The position numbers and the translations under genes are program-made. Positions 12,228-25,078 of a DNA stretch of 64,000 nt are shown piece by piece. Below the pieces are notes generated by a model. It saw nothing but the letters and a program-made list of their open reading frames with translations. It was not told the DNA's origin and searched no databases. Within the stretch, counting starts at the first letter, position 1. Each line of letters begins with the position of its first letter. The stretch is from Histoplasma ohiense (lineage: Eukaryota; Ascomycota; Eurotiomycetes; Onygenales; Ajellomycetaceae). The stretch covers positions 3,658,001 to 3,722,000 of the forward strand of contig JAEVHH010000003.1 in the NCBI GenBank assembly GCA_017607445.1, written 5' to 3'.

Positions 12228-14744
12228 GGAAAGCTGTGATGTGACCGGTGGGGTAGGGAAACTTTGAAAAAACAACAAGGAAAACGCTTCTCGTCGCTTG
12301 CATTGTATTCTTTTTTTCGCTCGTCTTGACTACTCCTCTTCACTCATGGCCTGCATCTTGTTTTTTTCCTCCCCTTTGCTTCTCTTTTGTCTTTCTCATT
12401 TTTTTTCTCCTGTTCATGGCTTCATATTCCCCTTCCGAGAAACCTTGTATCTTTTGTTTTAAAAAAAATTGGCTATTCTTTATTTAGCCTGGGCTTTAAA
12501 TTGACGTCTAACGCAATAATTGTTACCGAGTATAGATGATCATTAACCTGTTATTTTTCGCTGCAACTAGCCATCTTGATCTATTCGCCCTCGTAACTGT
12601 TTGCCTGCCTACTCTTCTATATACCTCTCTATTCAATGTTTCCCTTTCTTGTTGTTACTTAATGCCATTACTTATTCAATCTATTGTCTATTTATCCTTT
12701 TGTGTGAAAAAATACTTTTCTCTTTGAATTTCCTCTTCATACTCACCAGTTTCCCCCATTTATTTATTGAATCTCTTAATTTAGTTAGAAACACGTTCCT
12801 TCCCTCTCATTTTTAAATTGTGTATATTTTCTATTCTTCCTCCCTCCACTCCATCCTTTTCCTTCCTTCTTCTAAGCCACTCAAAGAAGTGCGAGATTTA
12901 TTCGTATCGTCATCATCATCATCATCATCATTATAATCATTACTTTCACTTGCAATCTACTTCATCTGCATCTTTCAGTGTTTAGTATTATTTAATCACC
13001 GTTTTTCCCTCTTCTCTTCCCTCTTCTATTCTAGTTTTATATCACGCTTGTTTATTTCAGGTACTCACTATATATACATTTGTTTGTTGATGTGAGGTTT
13101 TTTAGCTCATTTTATTAGATGTCCATCCTCTCTTCTCAGCCGAATTTTTCTCTTTTTCTTTTTCTCTTCATGTTTCCCATTCTGTCTTTCTGGCATAATT
13201 TGTACTCGTCTGCATTTGTATTCTTTCATGGCTGTTTTGTTGTTTATTATCTGATCTATTTATATATTTCATCTCCACCTTCCTAGGCTTCGTCTTCTCT
13301 CTCTCTCTTTTTTTTTTTTTATCTTTCTTTTTATATATGTTTATTTTTCTTTTCTTCTCTTTTCTTATTCCTTCAAATATAACAAAAACCGTTTTCCAGC
13401 TAACTTGCGCATTGAATTATTATATCATCTAAGTTTTTTGATTGATTCATTGAACCGAATTTGATCCATTTTCTAATTTAAAATATTGCCAGAATGGAGT
13501 AAAGCATAGAATCATGTGTTGCTAATAACAAGAGAATAATAGTTTTGTGTAGTATTATTATATTCTTTCACTTAAGACTTCAAAGGAACATATATATATA
13601 TACACCAATTATATTAGATTAACAATAAATATTATTGCAGAGCTTATAAGCGGAAACTGGTTGTATGTATATATATAAAGCAAATGAAGTGGTTGAGATG
13701 TTATAAGACGTGTATATCATAGAGCAGACTGAAACCTCAAGAAAAGACAAAAAGAAGAAAAGAAGAAAACAAACAAATAAACAAAGACATGAAATAAAAG
13801 CTAGTAAGAAGAAAGCAATAAAGCAATACAATCGTGAACAAGAACAAAAATACATGTGGGATATTATAAAAGAAAGAATAACCAAGATGTTTTTTTTCCC
13901 AAAAGTTAAAGAGGAGAAAAGATAAGAGATGAGTGATGAAGAAGGGAGAAGCAACAGCAACAGCAGCTAACAGAGAAGAAATTAAAAAAATAGTAACGTA
14001 CTAGATATTATTGATATTAAAAAAAATTATTGTAGGGGAATTAAACATGCAGTAAAGCATTAGAAATGGTGAGAATCTAGAAGTGAAAAAAAGGGGCAAA
14101 GGCTAGGCTTTGAAGGGAAGAAGGAAAAATAAAGAGGAAAAAGAGACAGGAAGAATGGAAAATGTGAAGCATGAGCGTGGAAAGAAAGAGAAAATTAAGT
14201 AGGCAGAGGATTAAAAATGATTATTACCAAAGACATATGCTTGGTGAGCAAAAAAAGAGAAGAAAAATGAAATGAGCAAGAAAAAGGCCAGGGGATACCA
14301 CCAAAATTTCCATTTCCGCATGTCATTTACAAACCAAAAGAGTGTTCCGTAGCGACAAAATGAAACAAAGGAGAGAGAGACAGGAAGAGATGGGGGAATG
14401 ATATGTATATGGTAATGGGGAAAGAACGACAAAAGGGAAGAAACGGGCCTGAGGCAGGTCGCCTCTCATAGTTATCAGAATTAGTAGTATTAATGGTAGT
14501 GTAGTAGTATAAAGTGCGTGACGTTTCCAAGTAGTCAAGTAAGATTGGATATAACAATATTAAGAGGGCCTGTAAAACCAGGCCAAGCGAGGGGAGATTA
14601 AAAGGTATTAAGATCATGTATGAACGTGAAGTTTATAGTAGAAATCGTAAGAGCAGGAGCTGGCCAAGCGATCAGATATGAATGGCTTGAGGGTACTTAA
14701 TATTCAGAAAGCTAACCACAATTCTAGACAAGGAAATGATGATG
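12228..14744. other. Convergent 3' regions, low complexity
   Basis: No gene is seen. From the RSC7 stop to about 13400 the plus strand is T/C-rich. From about 13700 to 14744 it is A/G-rich, meaning the minus strand (sense for the homeobox gene) is again T/C-rich. Both convergent genes therefore have pyrimidine-rich sense-strand 3' sequence more than 1 kb long. A short TCA repeat lies near 12909-12931. Polyadenylation sites cannot be placed by eye. Confidence 0.65.
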
Positions 14745-16664
14745 CTAGAAATCATTGGGCGTGTGGTTGGAGAACGTATAGTTCATAGGCTTCTGAGGGG
14801 GGAGCTGTTCCGCAGCCCGCCTGTGTGCTTCCTGTTGTTCTGGGAATTCTTGGATCAGAAATTCGGTCACTCTCCGTGAGCCTGGGGAGGAACCTTGGGG
14901 TGACGATGCGGTCGGTGTGTTGCAATTTTTAACAGCGCAGTGAGGCGATTCGCGTTGGCTTGTCATTATGTCCTCAACGAGGGCAGGGTTTCCAGAATCC
15001 AAAGACTCCCCATAGGTAATGGGGGAGATATGCGTTGGCTGAGGCATATGGATTGTTGGCTGCTGCAAATGGGAAGTTTCTGGAGATGACATTGACGACG
15101 CATCAGGCCAGTGGCCACCACTCATCGGATTGGTTGGGATAGAGAGCTGGTACTCCTGAAACGGTGTATGCTGTGAGGGCGTAGACATCGGGACGCCCAT
15201 GGACTGAAATTGAAGGTGCGATTGAACTCCCAAATGTAGCGGGGTCGTGGGAGGGGATTCGATGTGCACTTGCACAGGTTGGGACATGGGGAAAAGCCTT
15301 GCACATCCCATATCGTCCGTGGGAGAGACGCAGTATTGGCTGTCATTTGGGGTTGGAGGAAGAAGGGTTTGGAGATCCTCTGGTGTTAAGGGAGTTGGCG
15401 GAGCCAAGGAGGTCGTTACCAGGCCAGGTAAGGTTGACATCAGGTCTGCGGTATTGGCACAATTAAAACGGTTGGCTTCTCCAAAGCTTGTTATACCTAG
15501 AGGGGAGCGTTGGGCAACGGAAGCTTTTCGAATTCCTGGGTATCGATTAGGACTCAAGTTTTGGGTGGATTTCGCATGTCTAAGAACATGGCCGGCACCC
15601 ATACCTTGAATCCTAGTGGTTGGAGATACGGAGGAGGGTCCGTACGAACGTGACATGGCTGGGGTTCCGATAGCAGCCGGTCGAGGTCGCTTTCGTCGAG
15701 CGGCAATATCAACTTCTTTCTCGGGATACCGCCAATTGGTAGTTGGATCGACTTGATGACGCAACTGTGCCATGTTCAAATGGGGAGTATTTTGAGGAGA
15801 TGTTTCAATCATGCTGTTTATTTCAGTGTGGAATAGAGTGTCTGCGAGCTCAGACTGTTCTGAGGAGCTCGAACCTCGCCGGTGTTCATCCGGATAAAGC
15901 GGAGACTGCAGTGCGTGGAACGGTATTTGGTGGAAGCCCTCGCTTAGATCCTGGCTACTATTTCGTTGTTTCCCCATCAAATGCGGCATACTATGGCATT
16001 CCCATTCACCGGGCTCGTGGTTGAACTGGATGCAGGGAAATTGCTGGCTCTCGGAAACGCAGATTTCGAGCGGGTTGCCATGTGGTTTATTTAAATGAGG
16101 AAAAACAATATTATCTTCTATGTCTTGCGATGAAGACCAAATGGCATGATTATCCTCAATTCCGTTCCATCCGCACAGGTTAGAAGTGAATGTGCCACAA
16201 TCATCGTTCCCCAGAGAAGAGTGAGGAAAATGATATTTGATATCCGAGGGCCCGTGTCTTGGGACGTTATCCTCCTCAGGCTGACTGAATTGGGCGCTAA
16301 CAGGCATAGTTGCCTTCATGGCTTTCTGGGGCGGCTCGGGGAGTCCGGGCTTGCTGATGGAATTGGATGCTTGCTGTTGCTTTTCGTTTTCCACTTCGCT
16401 GGGATTCAGAGAAGACGAACTAGGATCTGGCTGTTGGGTAGGGGTCGCGGATGACTCCAGGCGCTCCGATTGTTCTTTTGAAGCCACTTCTTTCTGCTTG
16501 GTGTCGTTATTTTTCCACTGTTCGCCGTTTCCACTGGCCTGCATTCTCTCGAATTCCTCCTGCCTTTTCTGTTGCTTTGCTTTTGCCCGCCGGTTTTGGA
16601 ACCAATTCTACATGACGTTCACAGTTAGCAATCTCTCTTCCAATAGGAGAATAGATTGTTTTTT

Positions 16665-16703
<39 letters not shown>

Positions 16704-17067
16704 AAAACGTGGTAGGAGTATTTTTCCATACAGCAACTCTTGGCAGAGTGAGATTTGTCTGTGCCGCTAATTGGCGCTTGACATTGCTATTTGGTTTCGG
16801 ATGGGCCTGAAACTGGGCTTCAAGGGTATCAACCTGATCCTTTGTTAATCGTGGGCGGGATAGATTTTCCGTGTATTCCTCGAAGTCTTCCAGTGCAGCA
16901 GCTTGGTGGTAATATTCCGCGAGATCGATGGGGGCGTTAGGGAGCAGATAAGTATCTACAGGATGGCTTAATTGAGGGTGCCGGATTGGGGCTCTATAGT
17001 CAAAGGGCTGATCCACGGGGATTGCATGATGCCCGCTAAAAGGAAACGGATGATGGAGGTAGCTCAT
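14745..17067 (-). CDS. Homeodomain transcription factor
   Basis: Fungal homeobox (non-TALE) DNA-binding regulator, expected in the nucleus. Two exons are proposed, 16732-17067 and 14745-16607, giving 732 residues. The ATG at 17067 is the first in frame. The homeodomain spans about residues 68-128. Helices 1-2 come from exon 1 (KDQVDTLEAQFQAHPKPNS). The recognition helix is rebuilt across the junction as RVA/NWFQNRRAKAKQQKRQ, with the invariant W, F, N and R present. The rest is Ser/Pro-rich and disordered; it includes a basic patch (AARRKRPRP) that could be a nuclear localisation signal. The 124-bp intron carries a T tract of about 31 bases on the sense strand. The regulated pathway is unknown. 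Confidence 0.9.
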
Positions 17068-17580
17068 GATGTTCAAAGGTGGGCATAGAGAGCAGACGAA
17101 TGTGATCGCAGGTGGGACTAAAGAGAGAGTTGGGATTGCTGCACTGCAGGCAGCCGTGGAAGGAAACCTATCTCATCTGAGGTGTGTGATATTCCAAAGG
17201 TATGTGGTGGTGAAAGGAATGTAGTGGTGCGGTGGACAGGAAATATATCGTTGTTACGAAGGAGTGACAAAAGGGTTGGATGTGAGACGTCGGGTCAGGC
17301 AATGAGTGACGAGGCGAGGGGCCAGGATTAAAACAGTAAAAGAGCGACAGAATAAGAGACAGAAGAAAACGAATTAATGATAGACAGAGAGACAGACAGA
17401 GAAACGAAGGACAGACAGACAGATAAAGAAAGAAGAAAGACTGAGATGAGACAAGTGTGGGATAGAGAAGAGGTTGTCGTTCGATGAGTTAGCAAGAGCC
17501 AAAAAGTCAGCCAGACGGAGCCACGGGAGGGGAACGATGGCGCGGTACGGTACAGGTACAGGCACAAGGACCAGGTTTCC

Positions 17581-17607
17581 TGGCCCCGTACCCCGTACCT
17601 GGGGCCA
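17581..17607. repeat. Inverted repeat TGGCCCC...GGGGCCA
   Basis: Perfect 7-bp arms at 17581-17587 and 17601-17607 enclose a 13-nt loop that itself contains two CCGTAC units. It lies about 0.5 kb upstream of the homeobox start codon. Confidence 0.75.
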
Positions 17608-18184
17608 AGCTGGCACTGCAAGGTACCTGGTAGCCCTGACCCGCCCGTATGAGCCCCGTATGGGGGAACGGGCCGTATGTGACGGTATCACAGCCCAGGC
17701 CAGGTACAGTACATCGGGTTGTGTGCAACCACCAGAGACAATTTGGTACCAGCCAGGCCACCTGGGGGCTCTTTGTAAGAATCAGTTACGGTAACTACTG
17801 TACATGTACAGTACAATACATACAGAGTACACAGCGACAGAAGTACGGAAATATCGCCTCCTGGCCAGGGAATAAAATACAAAAATACAGGCCGCTTCCA
17901 ACCAGGTCTTTCGCTGGTCAGGCACAAAAAGCCTCTTCGGTGTCGATCTACGGGGCTCTATGCGCTTGGAGGCTGGAGATAAGCCTAAGCCTGTCTGGAT
18001 TTCCAAGGATACAGGCTGGGAGCTCTTACGGCAGGCTGCTCCGGAGCACCAAGGCTTACGCTGTATTGCTCCGCTCATGCACCCGAAATCCAGCTTCATC
18101 ATCGATGTACGGAGCGTTGTGTCTGATATTTGTCAACAGGGACCCCGGCCACCAAGTGCCAGATAATGGGGCCTCTTAAAATCG

Positions 18185-18226
18185 CGGGCGGGCAGGGTTC
18201 ATCGGAAACTATTCCCTGTCCGCCCG
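18185..18226. repeat. GC-rich stem-loop
   Basis: The arm at 18185-18197 (C plus GGGCGGGCAGGG) pairs with 18214-18226 (CCCTGTCCGCCC plus G). This gives a 13-bp stem with a single G-T wobble and a 16-nt loop. No gene abuts it, so its role is unknown. Confidence 0.75.
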
Positions 18227-21200
18227 GCATCCTGGTCGAATGCTTGCACGTACGATCTTGGACTTCGAGGATGTTATTGGTTGTCGAGAGGGGATCTATC
18301 TCGAGACGGAGATGCATCGGGCACACATCCTTCACACGGGAAATGCACCGTTCACCCTGTCTCTTGGGAAAATAGTTCTGATTTAGCTCCCGTCATGGCG
18401 ACTGTCTGTAAGCCCAAAATGATTTCGATGACTCGATGATTGGGCCGCCTGCTTGGCTTCAATCCATGTGACCCCTTTCTGTTCGGCTTTCTCCAAGAAC
18501 CCAAACCTGAATATCGCGCATCGCGTCTGGGGAAACTTGGCGGAACTTGCGAGACCCGGGCACAGTGCGCTTCGACAATGGAGTTTATCGGGGCAATCTT
18601 TTTCACTCAAACCCCAGGGTGAGAGTACCCATGGATGAAGACAGGGGCAGGGATGCGCAACCATCACTTGACGTCAACGACTGTAATTCATTTTCTCTGT
18701 GCTCCTCCTTTATTGGATCTGAGATCAAGGCAAGGACATGGATCTGCAACGATTTACATTCTACGGAGTAGTCGTTTTTGATCAACGATGGACGCTACGC
18801 TGTCATTATTCTTATCCCTCCCCCCGATTGCGCCTCTCCGGATTATATTCATGGGGTTATTTCATCAAACAGCTCAGATCATGGCGGGAAGAACACAACC
18901 TCGTACTTCAGTATTATTATTGCCAATTGGACTCTCCCGATCCGCCTTCCGTGGCGGTTTAGGTCCGTAGCTTTTGTGACCCTGGAACCGATTCCACAAA
19001 GCCCCCCGACGCCATCCACATTGGCATCCAACCTAACGGATTGGACAAGGCACAAGAGGCCCCCAAAGTAGTCGCGTCCCCCAGCACTGTCCCCCCGTTG
19101 ACGCACGACGCTAACGCATGTGTGACTCGTTCCGAAGATTTTTTCCCCTCAGGGAGCTCCGGCGTGGCTTCTTCCTGCCAACTTCTACCTTGACTATTCC
19201 GTCGGAGCAACTATATACAAGCTCAGGTGGTGCGTACACTACATCGCAGCAAGTACTCTGTTCCTGCGTTAGCTTGACTCCTGTCGTGCGTCTGCATAGG
19301 GGCTAATTGGACCAACCAAAATGCCATGATCTGCCTTGTTTCACCAGCCCTTGAGGACCGCGGTTTCATCCGAGTAAAAAAAATTCCATTCGATCAAAGA
19401 CCCGCGTGATGTCGAGACTTGTGTATCGGGGAGGTAATAAATCAAGAGTGTTTTTACGAAACACTGGCGCTGCGCTTTGTTTTGGCGAATATCTACTGGC
19501 TAAATTTGGTTAGTAGGAGGTCAAATCCTTCACCAAGTTCCCCGTGCTAATGGGGCTGTTGAAGTTCGCGGCTGGCTGAGGTCACCACTCCATGTTCCCC
19601 AGTCGCCTCCGGTCAATGCGTTTGGCAAAGCGATGGAAACCCATTCAGAAACAGCGCCAAAATTCATCAGTTACTCCTAGTCAAGGAGCGAGCATTCTTC
19701 GGTTCACTGATTCTAATGGTATTCCTTTTGGTGAATTTTCAGCATCAACTTCATAGATTGATTTTATATGTGCAATTCCGCCGTGACCAACCCAATCCAT
19801 TAAGAAAACATTTAAATATACAAGCGGCTATCCTCCGACGGCTCCCACTCGTTATAAAACGGCCATAGATTAAATACCGAGTTGCAGCGAGTAGCATTGG
19901 AAGCTACTCGCCGATTTGCTGCAACATCCACTTGAAACTTTGATCATACTTGTAATATTTCAGCCATCAGTTTCAAATTGGGCTTGTGTGATTACAGATA
20001 ATACTTGCCAAACAACGAGACCTTTCGAAATGGGTGACAAATGCACTGTAACTATCTCCAAAATATTACAAACTTATCTGTCCTACTATTTACCTCGTGT
20101 GCGTGCGTGTTACATCCGGACATCTGGACCACAGAAAAAAAAAGGAATAAGAAGAATAATAATGTTTTCCACCAAGTCTTCCCAGTCTCCTGCGCCAAAT
20201 TTCCAAAATATGAACCGGGATAGGGGGGAAGATGTTAGATTGAACTACATGGCATGCAGAACTTCCGTTCTGATTCACGTTCGATCTCCTGACATTGTGA
20301 TTTACGCCAACCACCACCCGTGAGGCATCGACATCCATGATGATTGGATGTGGATCTATGCCAATGTGGAAACTTCAACAAGCGAACGGCGTCAGGGTCA
20401 GCATCATTGCGAGAAGGCGAGCAAGCAAGAAGAGAGACGCCATTCTTTTTTTGGGAATTCGTAGTAGGTACTAGTCTGGACTCGATGGCCTTTTGAAGAT
20501 GATCAAGCTATAGCTGTGCAGTTACAGGTTTTCGCTTGTTGCTCTCCTTTCCGTAGAAACGCATCTGATATTTTGGGCCATTGGGCCATGACCGCGCGGC
20601 GCGCCCCCGGATACCCGAAAATATCACCTTCGGCCTTCCCTTGATTTCACCCGGTGTTCTTGGTAGGTAAACATCACGCGTAATAATAATATGTCCAGAA
20701 CGGACGCTGTTTATCCTCCAACCACCATGAGTGTGCCAAGCCAGTGCTTTGTCCAACCAGGTTTCTACTCCTTTTTTTTTTTTTTTTTTTTTTTTTTTCC
20801 TCTTCCCTTGGCTACAGCTTTACTTTTTCTCTCCCAAACCCTGCCTTCAGAACCAACCACTCACAGCTCTCATATCAACGGGTCGGTTTGTAAAAGATTT
20901 ATCCTGTGACACCAAAGGAGCGATCGTTGAAGCCTCCGAAAAGTCTAACCCTTTCATGATGCTCCGCACGTTTTTGCTTGTCTCACGCGGCAACTGAAAC
21001 TGCACGAAATGCATCGTTCACGATGTCCGATGATCAACCAACACAGATTCGAAGGTTCAGTTCTCAAGGATGGTGAGAAGTGAAACTGGCCGAGAAAGGA
21101 ATGACATTGGCTGAAACGGTGAAACGGCTGGCTATTCAGCGGAGATGAAGAAAACGGTTTTTCATTATTGACTTCCCCCGCACCTCTTTTCTATCCTGGC

Positions 21201-24200
21201 CTTTCTGAGCGAATTAGTAGAGCTTCATTAACTGCTAGGGTAGGCCAATATCATTGAAGAATTAAAAGTGATAGATATAATCGTTCCGCTGGGAAAACAA
21301 CCTGGAGCAGGCAAGCAGCTCAGACCCCCACGTCTCAGCGAATTTGTGAGGCTCTGCTGGCGCAAAAGAGGAAAAAATATCGCCGACTTCCAGGTGGGTA
21401 CAGCACCAACCATCACTCTGCAATGGCAGGTCGTTCGGGTCTCTTGAATGGAAAATCATTTTTGGGCTGTGCCACGCGGTGAGGGCTGCTGGCGACAACC
21501 ATTTGAAGGTGGCTCCGAAACGATATTTTAGAGAAACGGACATGAAACCCAGCTTAGGCATCCTTGACGAGGATAGAACATAGGAAGAGCGCTAACTCAA
21601 AGTCTAGCGGAATGTTTTTCTCGCACTTAACCCGTCAAAAAGAAAAGTGACTTGGACAACCTTTATGGCGTCTGTAAACTCATCGCCGATTTTGAGGCGT
21701 CTCGGTCCCGGCAGACTCTTAACACGACCATTGACGGCGTGGATGATGCTAACGTCAAATAATACTCGACATTTATAGGCAGGGTGCAACCATAACTAGT
21801 GGATATCGATGTTCATGTGGCCTAGCTGTTGTCCGTGCCAATTGGGTTTTTTTCTTCCTCTCGTATTCTCCGGACCAACCACCTCATCTGTTAAAATGTC
21901 CGATCCTCCCAAATTCAAGCTACCGTATCCATCGCGACTGTCAAAAAAGAGAACAGCATCACAAATTTACTACTCCTTGACTGTAGCCAATGTTCCGTGT
22001 GTCCTCGTTTTCTTCTTGGGGAAAGTCCATTTACCGCCGGCCATACACGTCGCCTTTCGAATGGAAATTGAACCATCCGCAATCCCTGTTCTCATGATTC
22101 CAAATTTTACCACAGAAGAACCGCAATTGAAGCTGACACCGTCGATCTCACCTGGCTAGTGGCAGCGCATCGTCACAGATGTCCGTTGGGTAATCATGGC
22201 TGACAGAGCACTCTGCTCGTCCCCCTTTCACGAGCTTGGACCAGCCAGGCCGTGAGGAACGCTTGGCCCGTTTGATATAAGGTGGGTTGCCACTATTGGT
22301 GGACCACCACACCGGGACCGACAGGGATATCTTAATCCTTCAGCACTTGAGATATGCCTTGAGTGTTGATCGCCATTTCATACGACGTACCTTTTTTTTT
22401 TTTTTTTTTTTTTTTTCGAATCATAAGCCTTCCAGTCACCGTTCGGCCACTTAATTACCCTTACGTATCCCAGCACATCCGTTTTCCTTGTAACGGTATA
22501 AACAAGCATGTCCAATGTCCAATGTGCTGGAAAGGTATCTTACTAGTAACAATTATATGATAATTGATAATGCTGCGTAATAAGGCTCAACATCAAACAA
22601 AGTGTGGCATGGCATGGCATGGTATGGCAAGGGGCTGATCGCACTACATGACCCTGGCAGAGCACATGGGTTAGCATCCCGTCCTCGTTTCGGCCGCGCT
22701 CCGTCGGGCCCCTGGCTAGGAGGCTAGGGGATGCCAATGACATTATCATCATCAGGCTGCTTAGGCGGGATACAATTATCAAGTCACTGCGCAAAGATTT
22801 TGGCTTTTTGGTATGATGTGCCTACAGTATGTACTGTACTGTACATACGATTTTCTGTGCACTCTGTAAAGGGGTGTTTGTTAGGCCTTTTTCCCCCCTA
22901 TATTCCCCCCCCCCTTTCTTCTCTGCACCCACTTCACCCCCGCTTTTTTGTTTTTATGTTTATTTATTTTATTTTATTTTTACGTCACTTTATATTTTTG
23001 GATTGATCACGCGAGTCTGAGCTTGCTCTGTGACTAGGCTGAGACTGCCTGTTCTTAAAACTAACTTGAGACACAGGGATAGGAAATACTTCATATATAA
23101 GTTAAGCCTCCCTATATGATATCCATATAACATATACTCCAGGCATTGATGCTTCGCCCCCGAGCTGAAGATACGGACAGAAAAATTTTTTTGATTAAAT
23201 CTGTAATCATTTGTCCAATTACATCCATGGCTACACTGGTGCACTTGTTTGAGGTTTAACAGGGATATTCAGGATCCCGGATCCGCTGGGGTGGTTTGGC
23301 TTCTTGTGTGGATTCGAACCTTGCGCCGGCAGAGGGGTGAGGATGATCCGCATGGTTTACTATCCCCAAAATGGATATTTTTAGCTTGTTAAATCTTCTC
23401 TAATTCTGTTATAGATGCCATCCCACGCGTGAAAGAGGGATCATAAATAAACGCCTCCAGAGTCTCGGATTGATCTGGAAGGAAGAATGTGAGGCATGGA
23501 TTGGCTTTACGTTTTTTTTTTTTTTTTTTTCATTGCACGGATTATATCTGAACAGGGGGATCAGCTTTCCATGAACAAACCCCCACGAATTCATGCATTT
23601 TGTCTCAATATGCTAGAAATATAGAATCGTGCAGAGAATTTTGCCATGCCCCCCCCGGCTCCCATTTTCAATGGATTTCCATACTCCCCCTGCAAAAGAT
23701 ATGTGGTTGAAAACAACATTACTATTTTTCCCACTTTATCCTGTTGATACCGGTATGTTCGGTTTTATCATTGACAGACAAAGTTACAGTTGCCCTAGGC
23801 ATGAAAAACAGTATGGATGAATGGAATTTCACATACTGGAAATTGAAGCAGCACACAAGCAGCAATTTAAAGGTTGAGCCTCCTTAAACCCAGCCTCTAT
23901 GGTTGATACAGATACCCTCACTTCTAGAATGGTTGGGATAAGGTAATGTAACACTCAGACATCCAAGTGCCTGAGCTGCTGGCCGCAGAGCGCGGAGTTC
24001 TGAATGTTCAGCGGAGAACACCACCTTGTTGACAGGCAGCGGAGGGCTGTGTTTCTAAGGCTCTCGCAATACCTTCTAGTTTACGGTTCAGCTCCTGTGT
24101 ATGTTCGAAAATGGGGTTTTTTGGACTCAATGTCATGTTTTTGATAATCTCGTTATACCCCATCCATGTTTGTTATTTTCTCACATCACATTTGACTGGC

Positions 24201-24517
24201 ATGATAAAAAAATAATGGTTGCTACCTACCATACCTTTAATTTAAGGGACCATTTTATTACCGTTTTCTGATATCCTCTATGTTATCCTCAGACACAATG
24301 ACAAGGACCAGTGCAGATTCAAAAGAGTGTTCTTCTGCTATATGATCGGATAGACTACAGGCTACCGTAGCGAGATGGTTAACAATCTTTGTTCGAGGAG
24401 TCGTCTCAGGGCGATTCTGAAACTGCAATCTCTGCAAATACAAGTCGCCTGAGTCCACTGTTTTCGAGAATTTAAACGTCACAAAAAGCATACATAGATT
24501 CAGTAACAACAAGCCTC

Positions 24518-24884
24518 CTATGTAACAACGGCAGCGGCGTCGTACGTGCGCATTGTTTGCATTCGGTCTGCCTCAAGGACGAATTTCGGTCTTGCACCAA
24601 GCCGAGTGAAGATCTCTGTGTTGCCACGGAATCTGGAAATGATTGCGTGGGTAACCGGGAGCAAGAGCGAAATGGCAAGCAACAATGGCAACAGCAACTT
24701 GGGAATCGTGTGATATACCGTCTGAACCTCTAATGGACGCAATGCAAGGGCCCGAAAGCCACATGACTACCAGTGCAATGATGATGATGATGCGGTAAGA
24801 GTTGAAAGTAAAATAAAGCAGGAGAGCAAGCCGTTAGCGCATGCTCAAGATGGACAGCAATGCATATACCATGTGCGGAAACAT
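24518..24884 (-). CDS. Doubtful small two-exon ORF, one membrane segment
   Basis: A possible 87-residue protein built from exon 24870-24884 (five codons) and exon 24518-24766. The joining 103-bp intron has a GTATAT donor, a GCTAAC branch-like site and a TAG acceptor, and the frame is kept. The product would carry one hydrophobic segment (PKLLLPLLLAISLLLPVTHA). A further frame downstream (to 24258) encodes another hydrophobic start followed by soluble sequence. The locus could therefore be a longer membrane-protein gene that is mis-spliced here or broken by frameshifts. I recognise no family. Confidence 0.22.
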
Positions 24885-25078
24885 CGCTGTATTTCAAATC
24901 TGACCATCCATGCCACGAGATATCGGTCCGCCGTGTCTCCTTCTACGCGGCATCAATCCCTTATCTTAAATAGGAAAATAGACTTCAAGAAAAACCCATT
25001 TTCCTCCCTGAAAATGGAAAGGGCAGGAATGAGAGCAAGAGAGAGCAAGCAAGGAAAAAAAAAGGACGAAAAAATATA

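Larger units (their letters stand above)
17068..24517. other. Gene-poor region upstream of the homeobox gene
   Basis: About 7.4 kb without a supported gene. The first kilobase is probably homeobox promoter and leader and carries GTAC repeats near 17544-17562 and 17796-17813. Also seen are a 7-bp-arm inverted repeat at 17581-17607, a GC-rich hairpin at 18185-18226, T tracts near 20772 and 22391, a short GGCAT tandem near 22604-22626 and a palindromic GTATGTAC element at 22827-22848. No reverse transcriptase, transposase or long terminal repeat was recognised. Open frames such as 19916-20323 and 21809-22159 show no family features. Confidence 0.55.

Noticed and set aside
23290..23380. Box-B-like GGTTCGAATCC on the minus strand near 23313-23323, suggesting a tRNA
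   Set aside because: The T stem does not pair beyond two bases, no box A lies at the right distance and no anticodon stem forms.
17068..24517. Transposon or retroelement relic filling the gene-poor stretch
   Set aside because: No reverse transcriptase, integrase, transposase motif, long terminal repeat or terminal inverted repeat was seen in any frame.
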